Shown: positions 11,505 through 22,965 of the stretch, piece after piece
Numbering within the stretch: the first letter of the stretch is position 1
How the letters are laid out: each line of letters begins with the position of its first letter
Position numbers and translations under genes: made by a program
Assembly (NCBI GenBank): GCA_025024175.1
Contig: QCXZ01000001.1
Location: forward strand, 21,328,001-21,392,000
Direction of reading: 5' to 3'
Length of the DNA: 64,000 nt
DNA from: Rhyzopertha dominica
Taxonomy: Eukaryota > Arthropoda > Insecta > Coleoptera > Bostrichidae
The notes under the pieces: model-generated
What the model saw: the letters and a program-made list of their open reading frames with translations, nothing else
What the model was told of the DNA's origin: nothing
The model's database searches: none

Positions 11505-11717
11505 TCATAAGGAACGACTATTTTCCCACATTGGCATGACACTCTTCGACAAGACAATTTCCTCATTTTCCATGTTGAGCACTTCTTCCTGTAGGTCGAT
11601 AACTCCGCTGTTTCCTCTCAAAAAGTCCAACCCCAGAATGCAGTCTTCCATTATGTGGGCTACAAAAACCGGATAATTTTGCGCTGCATTTGCTACTCTG
11701 ATATCAAGGTGATACAC
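11505..11717 (-). pseudogene. gypsy aspartic protease C-terminal part
   Basis: A 70-codon minus-strand frame contains EDCILGLDFLRGNSGVIDL, the ILG-(L/M)-DFL motif after the flap of retrotransposon proteases. The catalytic DTG upstream was not identified. Confidence 0.7.
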
Positions 11718-11881
11718 TCCAAAGATTGTCTGTTGGTTTCCATTAGCTGTCCTTCGACAAACCCTTCAACTGTAACTAAGTTTAAAGCTCAGCTTTTGTG
11801 TCAATTATTTCATACCTAGTAAGATTTCGCCCCCCGAAACTGGCTACTCCGAGTTTTCCTAGACGTAACTACGTTCAGGAC

Positions 11882-12560
11882 CTATCCTCGTGCCCTTCGA
11901 TGCCACCATTTGCCCACGACGCGGCGGCTGCGGCAGATGTTTTGTAAGTGCCCTTCTCTGTCACAATTACAGCATCTAATAGTTCTTTTTCCTGGTTCTT
12001 TTTTGCATCTGTGTTCAATTCTGGCAACTTGCTTTTCAGATAGTTCTTCATTAGTTACGCCTTTCACCTTTCACCTCAGCAAGGTGCGATTTGTAATTTA
12101 TATTTCAAGAGTCGTATTTAATGCGTCCTATAGTCTTCAGATGTGACAGTTGGACCGTACGAACCACTTCTTTGCCGATCGTTAATTGCGTGAAGCGTCG
12201 TACAGCCATAACATGTGACAAGCTCTTGTCGGAGATTGCGACCTTGGCTAACCTATCGATGTCAAGGCCATCAGGTCTTCTTTGAGCTGTTACAGTCTGT
12301 TTTCTAATTGTGAGAATCACAAACTGATTAAGTAGTCTTTGCCAAATTTTAAATTTAATGCTGCCACTAAGCTGTTGTGACACCCGCTCCTCAGGCGTCA
12401 AATTTCACAAGACTGTCAAGGCAGTTTCTTTAGGCATAGCAGCCAAATATTTGGCGCTTTATCCATTTCATTCAAGCCATTGGTGTCAGCGATAATATGA
12501 AACTGAAGAAAGCGGTGCACGAACCTGCCAAATCCGCTTTTGGATAAAATGACTTTTTGT
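11882..12560 (-). pseudogene. gypsy Gag body and zinc knuckle
   Basis: The minus-strand frames give a Gag-like segment (FGRFVHRFLQF, NGLNEMDKA and downstream) and then a CCHC knuckle, C-x2-C-x4-H-x4-C, read as CNCDREGHLQNIC with a preceding Cys. Such knuckles package element RNA. Stops and frame changes separate the blocks. Confidence 0.7.
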
Positions 12561-12892
12561 ACTGGTTATTATGTATCTTCAGCTATCCCTGCAAAAAGCA
12601 AGATAAGTTTGAAGGATTTGAAGAACTTTATGTTAGTTGCAAACATTGCAAAATAAGGTCTTCAATTCTTCTATTGTATGTGATCTATGATGTTTTTCCA
12701 GTGTATGTTTTAAGTTTGAGTACCAATTTAGAATTCTCAAAAAAGAGGTGAATACATATTTACATATTTACATACAGAATTTTATTTTCTAGCACCGCAA
12801 TTTCCTCTTGCATTTACCTTCTCAAATTTTCTTCAGTCTTCTTCACATTTTCGTTGACATCTACATCACCCCACAGTTATTCAATCTTGCTT

Positions 12893-13136
12893 TTAATTCT
12901 CTGGGTTTCTTCTGAAAATTGTTTGTATTCTTCTCTCTCCCTCTATTTTGTTCTTCTTCGCGCTCCCTTTCCAGCCACTACTCTTCTCTTTCTTGTACGT
13001 TCTCTTGCGGCTGTCCTCTTGTAATTTAATCTGTTCATCTTTTTTCGTGCTCCTTTTCCAGCTGTTGGTCTTCTTCTCGCTCTTTTCCAAAATCATTTTT
13101 ATCATTTGTTGTAGCGATTCCGTATTCCGTCGCCAT
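12893..13136 (-). pseudogene. gypsy Gag N-terminal region
   Basis: On the minus strand an ATG at 13136-13134 opens MATEYGIATT followed by a very charged Lys/Glu/Arg-rich stretch like the coiled-coil start of many insect gypsy Gags. It is broken by a stop after about 35 codons and continues in a second frame (12893-13105), also rich in Lys/Glu/Arg. The strong CT bias of the + strand here is the other side of that coding bias. Confidence 0.6.
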
Positions 13137-13168
13137 CCTGCGGGTTACTGGCATTACACTTTTTTACA

Positions 13169-13190
13169 CTCCTCCTCCTCCTCCTCCTCT
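13169..13190 (+). repeat. (TCC)n microsatellite
   Basis: About six CTC/TCC units in tandem lie directly upstream of the gypsy gag start. Confidence 0.85.
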
Positions 13191-14799
13191 TCTTCCGTTT
13201 GCTGGGTGTCACAAAATCAAACACGTCTCGAACACTAGTACACTACAACGCTGTATTACACTTGAGTCCTTTTTTTGAACGTTTAGAGTCCATCCACCAA
13301 TCAATTTCTAATTGTTAACCAGACAGTACATGACCATTCCTACCTTTTAAGCAAGAAACAACAATAATTCATAAACCAGACAAATAACACAATAACAGTA
13401 TTTCAAAACAGTGATTTTGTTGACGAAAGCTCGTCCTAGGACGCTGCTTAGCATCGCGTTGCTTGCCAAGCCTGTGATATTTAAAGTCACAAATTACACG
13501 TATAAGTCTCGCTTACAGCGCTGATAAAAAAGTACTTTTTAAAATATAAGAAATCTTCCAGATCTTAGCAGTTTATTATTAATATAGCTTAAAACTTCCA
13601 CTGTACAGATGAAACTGCCTCTAATTGCTTCAGATGGCAATTTATCATTTTTATTAGCGACATTTTACGGCTAGAAAAGTCGACCATTAAGGATTTCGTG
13701 CTCAACCAATATTTTTCTTCGTCTCGACAGGCTCCTGCCGTTTTATTGGACCTAGATTTATGCATTTCGTTGGGAATAGCTCTAGCGTAACGTACTGTCA
13801 GCGTAGAGAGAAATTCATTGTTCGGAGAGAAATTAATTTCCCAGCATTATTTCTTTCTAGTACGTACAGCAAGCAAATACACAAAAATACGTAATGACGC
13901 AGAAGCACAAAGAAAATATATCCAGCCTACTATGAACTAAGTTATATTATCCCGATTACATTACGATAGCAGAAACGGTTGTAGAAATCAAGCGTCCGGG
14001 CCTATTTGACTATAGTACCATTCAGATATCATTTGCAGATCAATAAATTTTTTGTTTATCATAAAAGCAGTTCCTACTACAAATGCCAAGGCTCAAAAAG
14101 TGGTAAACCTGATTGGTAAACTTACATCAACAAAGACATATGTTGGCATGTAAAATCTATAATGACCTTTGGCATGAACAACAGCAAAACTTGCAATGCC
14201 AGGATAAATGTGCACTAACCCAAACTTGCAATGTTTACCTCATTAAACGATTTCAGGTAATATTAGAATGCTTAAATTGTGGATTTGCAGTAGACACAAA
14301 AAATGAAATGTATGCTAGCGAAACTGGCGAATTGGATTTGAAAAAATATAGTCATGGCATGCAATGCATGTAAGCGTTCACAAAGTTCTGTTCTGCTAAG
14401 AGATTATTGATTTCTGTATTTTTCCATCTGGACAGTATTCAGAAGAAGCTCTAGAACCTAGAAATAAACACAATAACAGATCGACGAAGGTTTTACCAGG
14501 AAGATTTCAGGTGTTCATACAAAGGTAGATCTTACATAGGTTACTGATAACTTCGTATCCATTACTTGCTAGTTTATAACTAAGCGCGAGCAGTTTTTGG
14601 CGGAAGAATGAGAATAAAAATACTAGCGTAGTTCTTATGAATATATATAAGTTTTGTATTGATGACATGTTTCGAAACAATACTTAAATTCGTAAATTTG
14701 AAGGTTAAAGTGTAGTCCGTAAAAATACCGCAGAAACTTGGTTGTAAAGCTTCAGCAAAGGAAACACCAGCTCAGCTCAGGAAAAAATTGTGAATAATG
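13191..14799. other. No recognised gene
   Basis: An LTR for the minus-strand gypsy element would be expected near 13.2-13.6 kb, but I could not match one to sequence on the far side. An 86-codon frame at 14113-14373 has no recognised domain. Confidence 0.4.
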
Positions 14800-15240
14800 A
14801 AGCCCTTCACGTCAAGGTGATGGACCAGCCACATGGTACTCGTGCATTGTCAGCAGCACTTGGCCTTTCCAAAGACTTCACCAATCGCCATCTACATTAA
14901 TTAGATTTTTTGAACAAACGCCCTCAAACTGACTAATGCACAAGCTCAGCAACACAGCTGCAAAGAGTTACTCCAATATCCCTTAGATGCACGGTTTTGT
15001 AAACCGAAAATCAAGAATCTCGATAAGTAGTTCTTCATAATCGATTTGGTAACAAGAAGATGCTGCATGTTTGGTGAAATTCGGAGGGTATTTTGCATTT
15101 TGAATTTCTTCCAAATGGTTGGACAATAGAAAGCCAGTACCCCTTCGACAGGATAGTGCTCTAGCTTATCGGGCACGAATGACTCACTAAAAATCCCAAA
15201 ATGTAATGACATAGAAATTTTGTCCAGCATGCAGCCCAAA
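14800..15240 (+). pseudogene. mariner-type transposase fragment
   Basis: Around 15051-15170 the + strand reads KKMLHVW, a stop, then NSEGILHFEFLPNGWTI and DRIVL. This fits the mariner catalytic-domain stretch around the second Asp (K-V-M-L-x-V-W-W...G-x-x-x-x-E-L-L-P-x-G-x-T). A weaker helix-turn-helix-like LSAALGLSKDF lies at about 14845-14880. Stops interrupt it. Terminal repeats were not found. Confidence 0.55.
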
Positions 15241-15507
15241 CATTGCGACATCGGGTGTCATGAGTTTTTTTAACTCAAAATCCAACAGCTAATATCGCCA
15301 GCAAATTAAACTACCTGAGAAAGATGGGTCCAAGTCATCGAACATCCTGGGTTAAATTTATATTGTAACACAATTTAGGAACCATTGTTCTGTGTTTAGT
15401 AAATATAAATATTAAGATAGTAATTTGTGTATTNAGCCTTTTAAAGTATGACCTTAATACTAGTAAACGCTTTCAGCAGCGTTTTGTCCCCCTAGAACAA
15501 GACAATA

Positions 15508-15927
15508 TATGTTTACTTCTACATAAATCTTCAAGAAGTCTATCAAATCCACTATATTTAATAAATTGGCAAAACGCTTTCAGCTACAATTAGCCATCAT
15601 CATTGCCTCATAATGTAAAAACAGGAACACAAAAGAATTTATAAAACTGACATTGTCAAAATCGAAATAAACAATCTTGACTTCAAACAAAAAAGTAGCC
15701 TGCAGGCCAAAAGCACAAACATGAAATCAATGATCAAATAAAGAATTTAGAATAGGATTTCGGTTATTTCGATTTTGACAATATCAGTTTTATAAATTCT
15801 TTTGTATTCCTGTTTTTACATTATGGGGCACTGATGATGGCTAATTATAGCTGAAAGCGCTATGCCAATTTATTAAATATAGTGGATTTGATAGACTTCG
15901 TGAAGATTTATTGTAGAGTAAACATTA
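15508..15927. mobile_element. Foldback element with ~160-bp arms
   Basis: The left arm (about 15508-15667) and right arm (about 15757-15927) are near-perfect reverse complements. Shared blocks include ATCAAATCCACTATATTTAA, GCTTTCAGCTA, ATAATGTAAAAACAGGAA and TTATAAA. About 90 bases form the loop. There is no coding capacity. It is likely a foldback or MITE; flanking duplications were not resolved. Confidence 0.85.
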
Positions 15928-16573
15928 CTACATATATCCACTTAGAGAAAATGGACAAGTTTACATTGTTGTTGTTGACAATATATATTATATTAGAATT
16001 AATAATAATAATAAAATGTGTTAATTTTTTAATCAGTGTAGTTGCTAAAGCGTGTATAATTTCATTTCTTTGCGGAAGTTACCTGTTATTGTATTTTACA
16101 AAGTCGGTGGAAAGCATAACCGCACCCTTACGCAGTCACAAACAAGGCTTCTAATTCTCCAGACAGTGTGCCCAATGTAAACTCGATTACTGCGTGATAC
16201 ACATAATTTTGCCACCACTTCTGTTCGCTATTGTATTAAGTGGTCGGAGTACTCGTACTCGGCACTGGGTGGTGTCGAGCCCCTATGTTACCCCACAAGG
16301 AGCTATTATGAACTCTCCTCACATTATGGGCTCTTCACGGGGGCCGAAACACTGCGGGATTGTTGATTTGCAGGGTGGTATTTACGAAATTTGAAACGGC
16401 TCGGCAAACACCATACATTTTTGAATCAATCCGAGAACTGGATGTAGTATTTTGAAGTTATGACAATATAAAAAAAATGATCTTTTTGTGGGGCCACTTA
16501 AAATGCTAAAATCAAACTGCAACTGTTGCAAAACGTTGGGCAAACTTTTGGTAATGGATTTGAGGTACCATTA
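15928..16573. other. No recognised gene
   Basis: A 90-codon hydrophobic-rich frame (15882-16154) overlaps the foldback arm and has no known family. A 66-codon frame follows (16194-16394). Neither is supported as a gene. Confidence 0.4.
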
Positions 16574-17280
16574 TACAGGGTGGTCCAGTTATCGTGCTCA
16601 CCCAATTGACGTGTTTTATTGGCAGTTTTAGAAAAAAATGTTTTAAACAAAAGTTGTAGCAACCAAGGTGCACTCGATAACGCGATATAGCACATTTATA
16701 CAGTGTTGCCAGATTTCGGGTACTGAACCAAACTCGCATTTTTTAAATAGAACCACCTACTTTTTATGCCGGGTTCTGATTATATATCAAATTCTGAGCA
16801 AAAAGTTATTAAGATACATGTGGCCTAAAATTAACTGTTTCGGAGATACGCATGGGTGGTCCAGATATCGTGCTCATCTAATTGACGGCTTTATTTGGAG
16901 TTTTACAAAAAAAATGTTTTAAACAAATGAACCAAACTTGAATCTTTTAAATAGAACACTTTTTATGCCGGATTCTGATTATAATCCTCATGGGTGCGTA
17001 TCTCTGAATCGTTAATTTTAGGGCACATGTATTTTAATAATTTTTGCTTAGAATGTGATAGATAATCAGAATCTGGCATAAAAAGTGGTTGGTGGGTGGT
17101 TCCATTTAAAAATTAAAAAAAGTTTGGTTCAGTACTAGAAATCTGGCAACGCTGCGTAAATGTGCTATATTGTGTTATCGAGTACTCCTTGCCTGCTATC
17201 ACTTTTATTTGAAACATTTTTCTCTAGGGTTTCAAATAAAGCCGTTAATTGGGTGAGCACGATAACTGGACCACCCTGTA
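16574..17280. mobile_element. TACAGGGTGGTCCAG-ended MITE with nested internal copy
   Basis: The left end TACAGGGTGGTCCAG and right end CTGGACCACCCTGTA are exact inverted repeats with TA at each outer edge, as in Tc1/mariner-superfamily MITEs. Homology continues inward for over 100 bp (CGTGCTCACCCAATT...). A second partial copy of the left arm begins at about 16853 (GGGTGGTCCAGATATCGTGC), so the element is internally duplicated or nested. Confidence 0.85.
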
Positions 17281-18759
17281 CCTATGTAAGTTGGAGTTGG
17301 ACATTTCGAGAAGCACCTATATTCGTTAAATTAAAGTTTTATTTATTTTCAACAATAAAAGCAATTTCAATTTGACCTGTTTCGGTATCTTTCCAAACTT
17401 GGACAAAACTGGAGATTTTAGATGGTGCAAAATTTAGTTTGGTCACTCCCATATATTTCTCATATCTTCGCTAGTTTTATCGTTATTGCAGGTTTTACTG
17501 TATTTTAACAATGTTGGCAATTTACAAAACCGTAAGTGTTGCAACAAATTGAGAAAAAAATTAAATTATCCATTTGTTTTCAGAAAAAATCTAAAACTTA
17601 AAAGGTACCAACTCTAAATTAACGCTCGTGTAATTTAGGAAAGGAACAATGTACTTTAGATTTCCTTTGGAAACAAATAACCTTAGTAACGTGTCAGTTT
17701 TTAACTCGNAAAATTGTTGGAACAAAGTAAAATTCCCAGTATCAATAAAACTAGTGACGAAAGGAATAGGGAATGCAATAGACGTTTGGCAGGCAAAAAT
17801 AAAACTAAAGTGTAGTTATGTACATTTGAAACTATTGAAATTAAACACGTTGTATTCATCGCCTATTAAGTATGGACAAATAAAATGAAAAAAAAAAGAT
17901 ATTTTTTATTATAAATTCAATGGTTCAAATCTCACTTATCTGGGTTGATTATGACCTCATCTTTTCAGACCGCTGCAGGATGTGCATTACCCTTCGTGCA
18001 ATATAGCAAAATAATGTTTGTTTTTAAGCAAGTAATATGTTAATCGCTTGTTAATTATTTAAATTACAAAATTTATTCATTCCCTCCTCAATGCCAATAA
18101 GGACGTGACCACAAAAACTAGCGGAACTGCACAGAAATGTCGTAACTATTGGCGGGTCCGCCTAAAATTCCGTTGGTCTTATTTAATTTATTTACAGCGC
18201 TAAGAATTTGTTTGGCAAGCAAAGGGCATATGATTATAGGACATTTTCCTTTGCGGTATTTACGGTGATCAGCAGACAAACACGAGATTGCCAACGTTCG
18301 TAGCAAAATGGACGTGATAAGTGGAATAATTCCTGTGAACAGGCACCGACGTGGGGTTACGCAAACTTCCCGCTGTTTCCCTAACAAATGCCAATGATGA
18401 TTTTATTCATGCATTCTGCCGAAAATTAGATCGTCGGATATGAATAATTCCGGATTTTTTAGATGCATTGGAACCCACCTACCAGTGTGCGATCAGATCA
18501 TATTTCACTAACTTGCTGTTCCAATGTTTTTGGTTGAAGAGCCTAGCAATCACACTGACACACGTATTATACAACGTGCTTTTCAAAATGATGTCTTAAA
18601 TTAAACTGTAGCATCTCAACAACATATGAAAATCGGTAGTATAATTCATGTTCTTTATAAAATAAAACCACCAAAATTCGGACCCCATTCGGCATTAGTG
18701 AGTTCCAAAATAAACAGTCATTAAGGTAAAGAAACTTACCGAAGAAAAAAGTTTAAGTT
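17281..18759. other. No recognised gene; contains short repeat shared with 19.56 kb
   Basis: 17396-17440 (AACTTGGACAAAACTGGAGA and downstream GGTGCAAA) recurs at 19561-19603. An 89-codon minus-strand frame at 18118-18387 has no recognised domain. Confidence 0.45.
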
Positions 18760-18950
18760 AAAGCGCACGAACGTTGGAACAGGTCAGTACGGAACAAACA
18801 CAAAAAACACATACCTTCAACACAAAAGATGTTCAAAAAGTAGTCCATTATTGTCCACACAAGCTTGCACTCGACGAATCATGAAGACTCGCACTTGACC
18901 GTTTATCGAATATAACTCAACAATAATCTAGTGCACTAACGTATCTCAAC
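18760..18950 (-). pseudogene. C-terminal tail of a DDE transposase
   Basis: The minus strand reads VRVFMIRRVQACVDNNG then LLFEHLL followed by a stop. An RR-x5-C-x-x-x-x-G-x-x-FEHLL ending closes many insect IS630/mariner-like transposases. Only this tail is recognised here. Confidence 0.5.
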
Positions 18951-20973
18951 CTAAAAACATCTGTAAATAGTGCCGCAAAAAATGGGTTTCTTTTAAATCA
19001 CTGATAAATCGCCAGGCGCCTGGATGTTTTTCATTAATTCAGCCTCTTTTAACTTACAAACCATCGTGAAAATAAAAAAAAAACGAAGTCTGCCATTTTT
19101 CTTAAAATTTCGCAGTCACGTAGTATTCTTAGTAGATTTATTAGTTCAGTTCTTTGTTCCGTACCATAAAGTATTTTAAACATTACGACTTTTTAATTTA
19201 TCTTAGTTTACTGAGCGACAATTATTAGAATCAAGTAGAAACTGCGTAAGAGAAAATAATTTTACCAGTTTCAGCCACAACGCAGATAACATTTTTTAGT
19301 TCCTCTATACCAAAAAAACCTGCTTATAATTTGGATAAGAGTATTCCGGATTGTTAATTGTAAAAATTTGATAAGCCTTAAACATTTTTGTCATTCTAAA
19401 AAAAAATTGAAAACAAAACGTGAGTAGGTATATAAGACAACGAGAGCAGCTTCAAATAATGTCACTCGACCTCTCTTAGTATTTAAATTTTTTGAGGATG
19501 TGACTGTGATTGCTATAGGGATGCAGGATTAACTTTAGAATCAAGCAAGATCATTTTTTAAACTTGGACAAAACTGGAGATTTAAGGGGTGCAAATTTTT
19601 GTTGAGACAACACAGCAAATGCAGATGTTTGGAACTTTTGAAATTTAATACAATATATCGAATCCTCTATGTGAATTTATAAACACTTGAAATATCAATT
19701 GCATCAACATTTATATGAAAACGACAAAGAGTATTACAATTGGTTTCTGCGATAAAATGTCCAATATTACCATTTTGCATCTACTATTTTATTTGCAAGT
19801 CAGAATTACTAACAACAGCCTATTTAACATGAGCAATACAAGATATTTTATATATTCCTTCACGTTCCAAACAAAAAGGAAACTTTTCTTAGTTTTAGAT
19901 ATTAGGCGATAAAGAACGAGCATTGTATTCGTCAAGGAAATTTCACTGAATACTAGACTTCTACACCGAATAAAATATAGTTAGTAACACCAACAAATAG
20001 CGATTATTGAAATAACAATAATAATTGAAACAAGAAAAGTTTTTTGTTGATTACTAACCACTGAAATTATTAATGCGCCGAATTACCTATTTTTAAATAA
20101 ATGAATATTCACTTATTGACGAAGAAAATAGAATTTTTTCATGTCTAATTGCACTTTACTGATGAATGGCATTAAAAGACAAGTTTCGACCTTATCAAGA
20201 AGTCGTCACCAGCTTACACTTACAAACACCGACAGATAGTTGAAAGGTTAAAAGGTAGGTTACTTTCAGGACATAATAACATTAAAATTTAAAGAGATGT
20301 CCTGAAGGGACCAGGGACCAAAACATCAATCAAACAAGATGAGTGTTGTAAATCTATATTATATTAAAATAAACATTAAAACTGAAATTTAAAGAGTTAT
20401 CCTAGAGGGTTACCCTCGTGTTGAAAGCTAATACAAAATTACCAGCGAAAGAATCTATTTTCTTTGAATCCAACATCGCGCACCTACTTAGTTATTTTTT
20501 CCTACTCCTGAATTTACTGATTTGCCATAATTTATTATAAATAGTTAAATAATTTATTGGGGCAAAAAATTTCAAGATTTTGTAAAAGCAAATTGATAAA
20601 TTACCTACTCAATATAAATAATATGGATAATAAACTTACCTGAACCAGCGCCATTATTTTCGCTAAGGGCTCTGCTTTTTGCCTTGCTTGTCTTATGAAT
20701 ACGTCCATTTTAAAAACACTCAACATATTTCGTAGATATTTTATTTTATACCCGTCCATCAGGACATTGCTTAATGTGTTTATATATGATTGTAATGTTG
20801 ACCATCCTTTCCTTTTTTATAGAACTTTCCTACATATTTACTTTGACGCTCTCTATAACCTATTATAATGTAAAAACAAAATACAGACCAACCTGTATAT
20901 GGTATGTATATTCATTTTATTCGTGCGAATTACATTGTAATACCCATATGCTGTTTGTTATACAGATAGTTGA
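18951..20973. other. AT-rich, no recognised gene
   Basis: Apart from the short repeat at 19561-19603 I see nothing assignable. Confidence 0.4.
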
Positions 20974-21790
20974 TATATAGGGTGTTGCAAATTAGTAGGT
21001 CATCCCGTTAACCCTAGATTCTTGAGGCCAAAATATGATGATTTTGTTATCGGTAAATTTCTGAAAAACGCTTCATTTATAAAATAGAGGATGTCAAAAT
21101 TGAAATTTGAAAATCTTTTTTCACGATATAATCCACAGTTTTGGAGGTATCGAGTTGAAATTTGGTACGAGTTTGTAATATTTACATCTAAGTGTACTCC
21201 TAAGTAAGTATTCTTAACATTACTACAAAAACAAATGAATATCGGGGGGTTTGTAACTTTCTAACCCCCCCCCCCCCAACTTTTTTTGAATACGCCCATG
21301 AGATCAACGGACCAAACTTGATTATCATTTTTTGGTCTCTTGTAATTTTTAGACAAAATGCTTAGATTCAGAGATAAACTACGTTTTGTAAAACTTTACA
21401 CCTTGCCTATTAGTAATAAATGTCCTTCCTATTCCAAGCCTGCTTAGAAATCTTGTTAAGTATTGGTTTGAGCATTAAAGACACATAGACGACAAAAATG
21501 TTTAAAAAATACATAATTTGAGCTCCAATATGGTAATAATTTGGCTTTATATGCTACAGTGGTAAATATCATATCAATAATAGACCATTTACAACGAGAG
21601 GAAAACCATTATTACTAATAGACAAGGTGAAAAGTTTCATAAAACGGCGTTTATCTTTTTTGTAAAAAAATTACAAGAAATCAAAAAACTGACAATTAAG
21701 TTCTGCACTAGAAAAAAAATCCACTGGTCTCAAGGGCGTACGTCAAAAAAAGTTAGGAGGATGACCTACTAATTTGCAACACCCTGTATA
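20974..21790. mobile_element. TATAYAGGGTGTTGCAAATT-ended foldback element
   Basis: The left end AGGGTGTTGCAAATTAGTAG and the right end are exact inverted repeats through GGTCATCC, with TA-rich outer edges. Inside, 21270-21460 and 21560-21755 are a second, less perfect inverted pair (TTGCCTATTAGTAATAA against TTGTCTATTAGTAATAA, and TACGCCCATGAGATC against its partner). The left arm holds an extra ~260 bp (21006-21270), including a run of 13 C, that the right arm lacks. Confidence 0.85.
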
Positions 21791-22640
21791 GTAGCATTCT
21801 AATAACTGCAGGGTTATATTTTTTACAACCAACCAGGCTACTAAAAATGATACTACTGATAAAAAAGGATATGATAAAATTATAAATAAGGATTCCTAGA
21901 CAAGCAGTAAATGAGCCCCTTTGCATATTAAAAAAACCGATAAAATCGACTCGACCATTTATATGGTGTGTTAAGCGAATATTGTTTTTATGGACTAATG
22001 AAATAATATATATTTTGATGACATTCAGTTTGTTTTCATAAGGTTTTGGCGGGCCTTGTACATTTGTTCAAAATTATGTAGTATTTGTTTAGTTTCGATT
22101 TTGCAGCAATAAATATCGTGAAAAATTTTATCATTAAGAATCAGTGTTTTATAACTTTACAACCAGTGCGGCATCCTCAAGATTCCTATTTTAGGTAGGT
22201 AGGTGTTAATGATAGTAGCTAGCGTAATATACGTATCGAGTACTCAGTACATNAGGAATTCGATTATCGGTTATTTCTCGCCCACCCCAGTATAAGGACT
22301 GTGATTATTACTTCAATAATCGTATATATTATTATAATAATGTACAAAATTAAATATCCTAAATTAAATTTACAGTGGCTTATTGTTTTTGCTGTTGTTG
22401 AAAAGAAAATTATGAAATATTTGTAATAATAAAAAGAGCTAATTTATTCAACAAATATGTGATTTTTATCATTATTATTACACTGAACTTCAACAATTAT
22501 TTCTTAATTCTTTCTTGGCACGATTTGGGCCAACTTTAATTAATAAAAACCCTCAATTTGTTGTTATTACGTCACGCTTTGGTTCAGTGATAAAAAATTC
22601 AATATGGATAAAAAACATTATTGACTTCAATATACCACAT
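21791..22640. other. AT-rich, no recognised gene
   Basis: I see no gene or repeat in this stretch. One isolated N is present near 22253. Confidence 0.4.
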
Positions 22641-22965
22641 TCATGCCGCTGATATCGCCCCTAACTTGTTGCCCCATTCTAAATACAACCCTGCCCCGAA
22701 TGATGATACATGAATTACACCCCACGTGACGGCGCAAGGGCGTCGTTTATATGCGGAAGTCAATAACCGTTTTGTGTATAGATCATTCGGCGGTTGTTGG
22801 GTCATTGTCGTCACTGACTGGCTCACAATGCTCTAGTTAGTTAGTCGTTAATCCTGGCCAGGATTCCCCAATACTGGAGAGGATATCCTCGGGAAAAGTG
22901 ACAAATTCCGGTCAAAATCATGTCTTCATTGTTCACTGATCGGTTACGATGGGTCGAGACACACT
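22640..22965. promoter_or_regulatory. GC-richer island with two palindromes (candidate regulatory element)
   Basis: Base composition rises clearly above the flanks. It contains CACGTG (in CCCCACGTGACG), a perfect 16-base palindrome AATCCTGGCCAGGATT at 22850-22865 and GAGGATATCCTC at 22879-22890. It carries no credible coding frame. It lies about 9 kb upstream of the So start codon, so a distal enhancer is possible. This is inference only. Confidence 0.3.

Larger units (their letters stand above)
9790..13136 (-). mobile_element. Decayed Ty3/gypsy retrotransposon, minus strand
   Basis: Read on the minus strand, the pieces appear in canonical order: gag start (13136), gag body and zinc knuckle (about 12400-11880), protease (11717-11505), RT (about 11080-10600), RNase H (about 10600-10350) and the zinc-binding start of integrase (about 10030-9795). 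All frames are broken by stops and frameshifts. The integrase core and both LTRs were not found, so the copy is 3'-truncated and old, in contrast to the intact BEL copy at the window start. Confidence 0.85.

Noticed and set aside
12948..13238. 96-codon + strand frame rich in Phe/Ser
   Set aside because: It is antisense to the Lys/Glu-rich gypsy Gag start; the Phe/Ser bias is explained by that.
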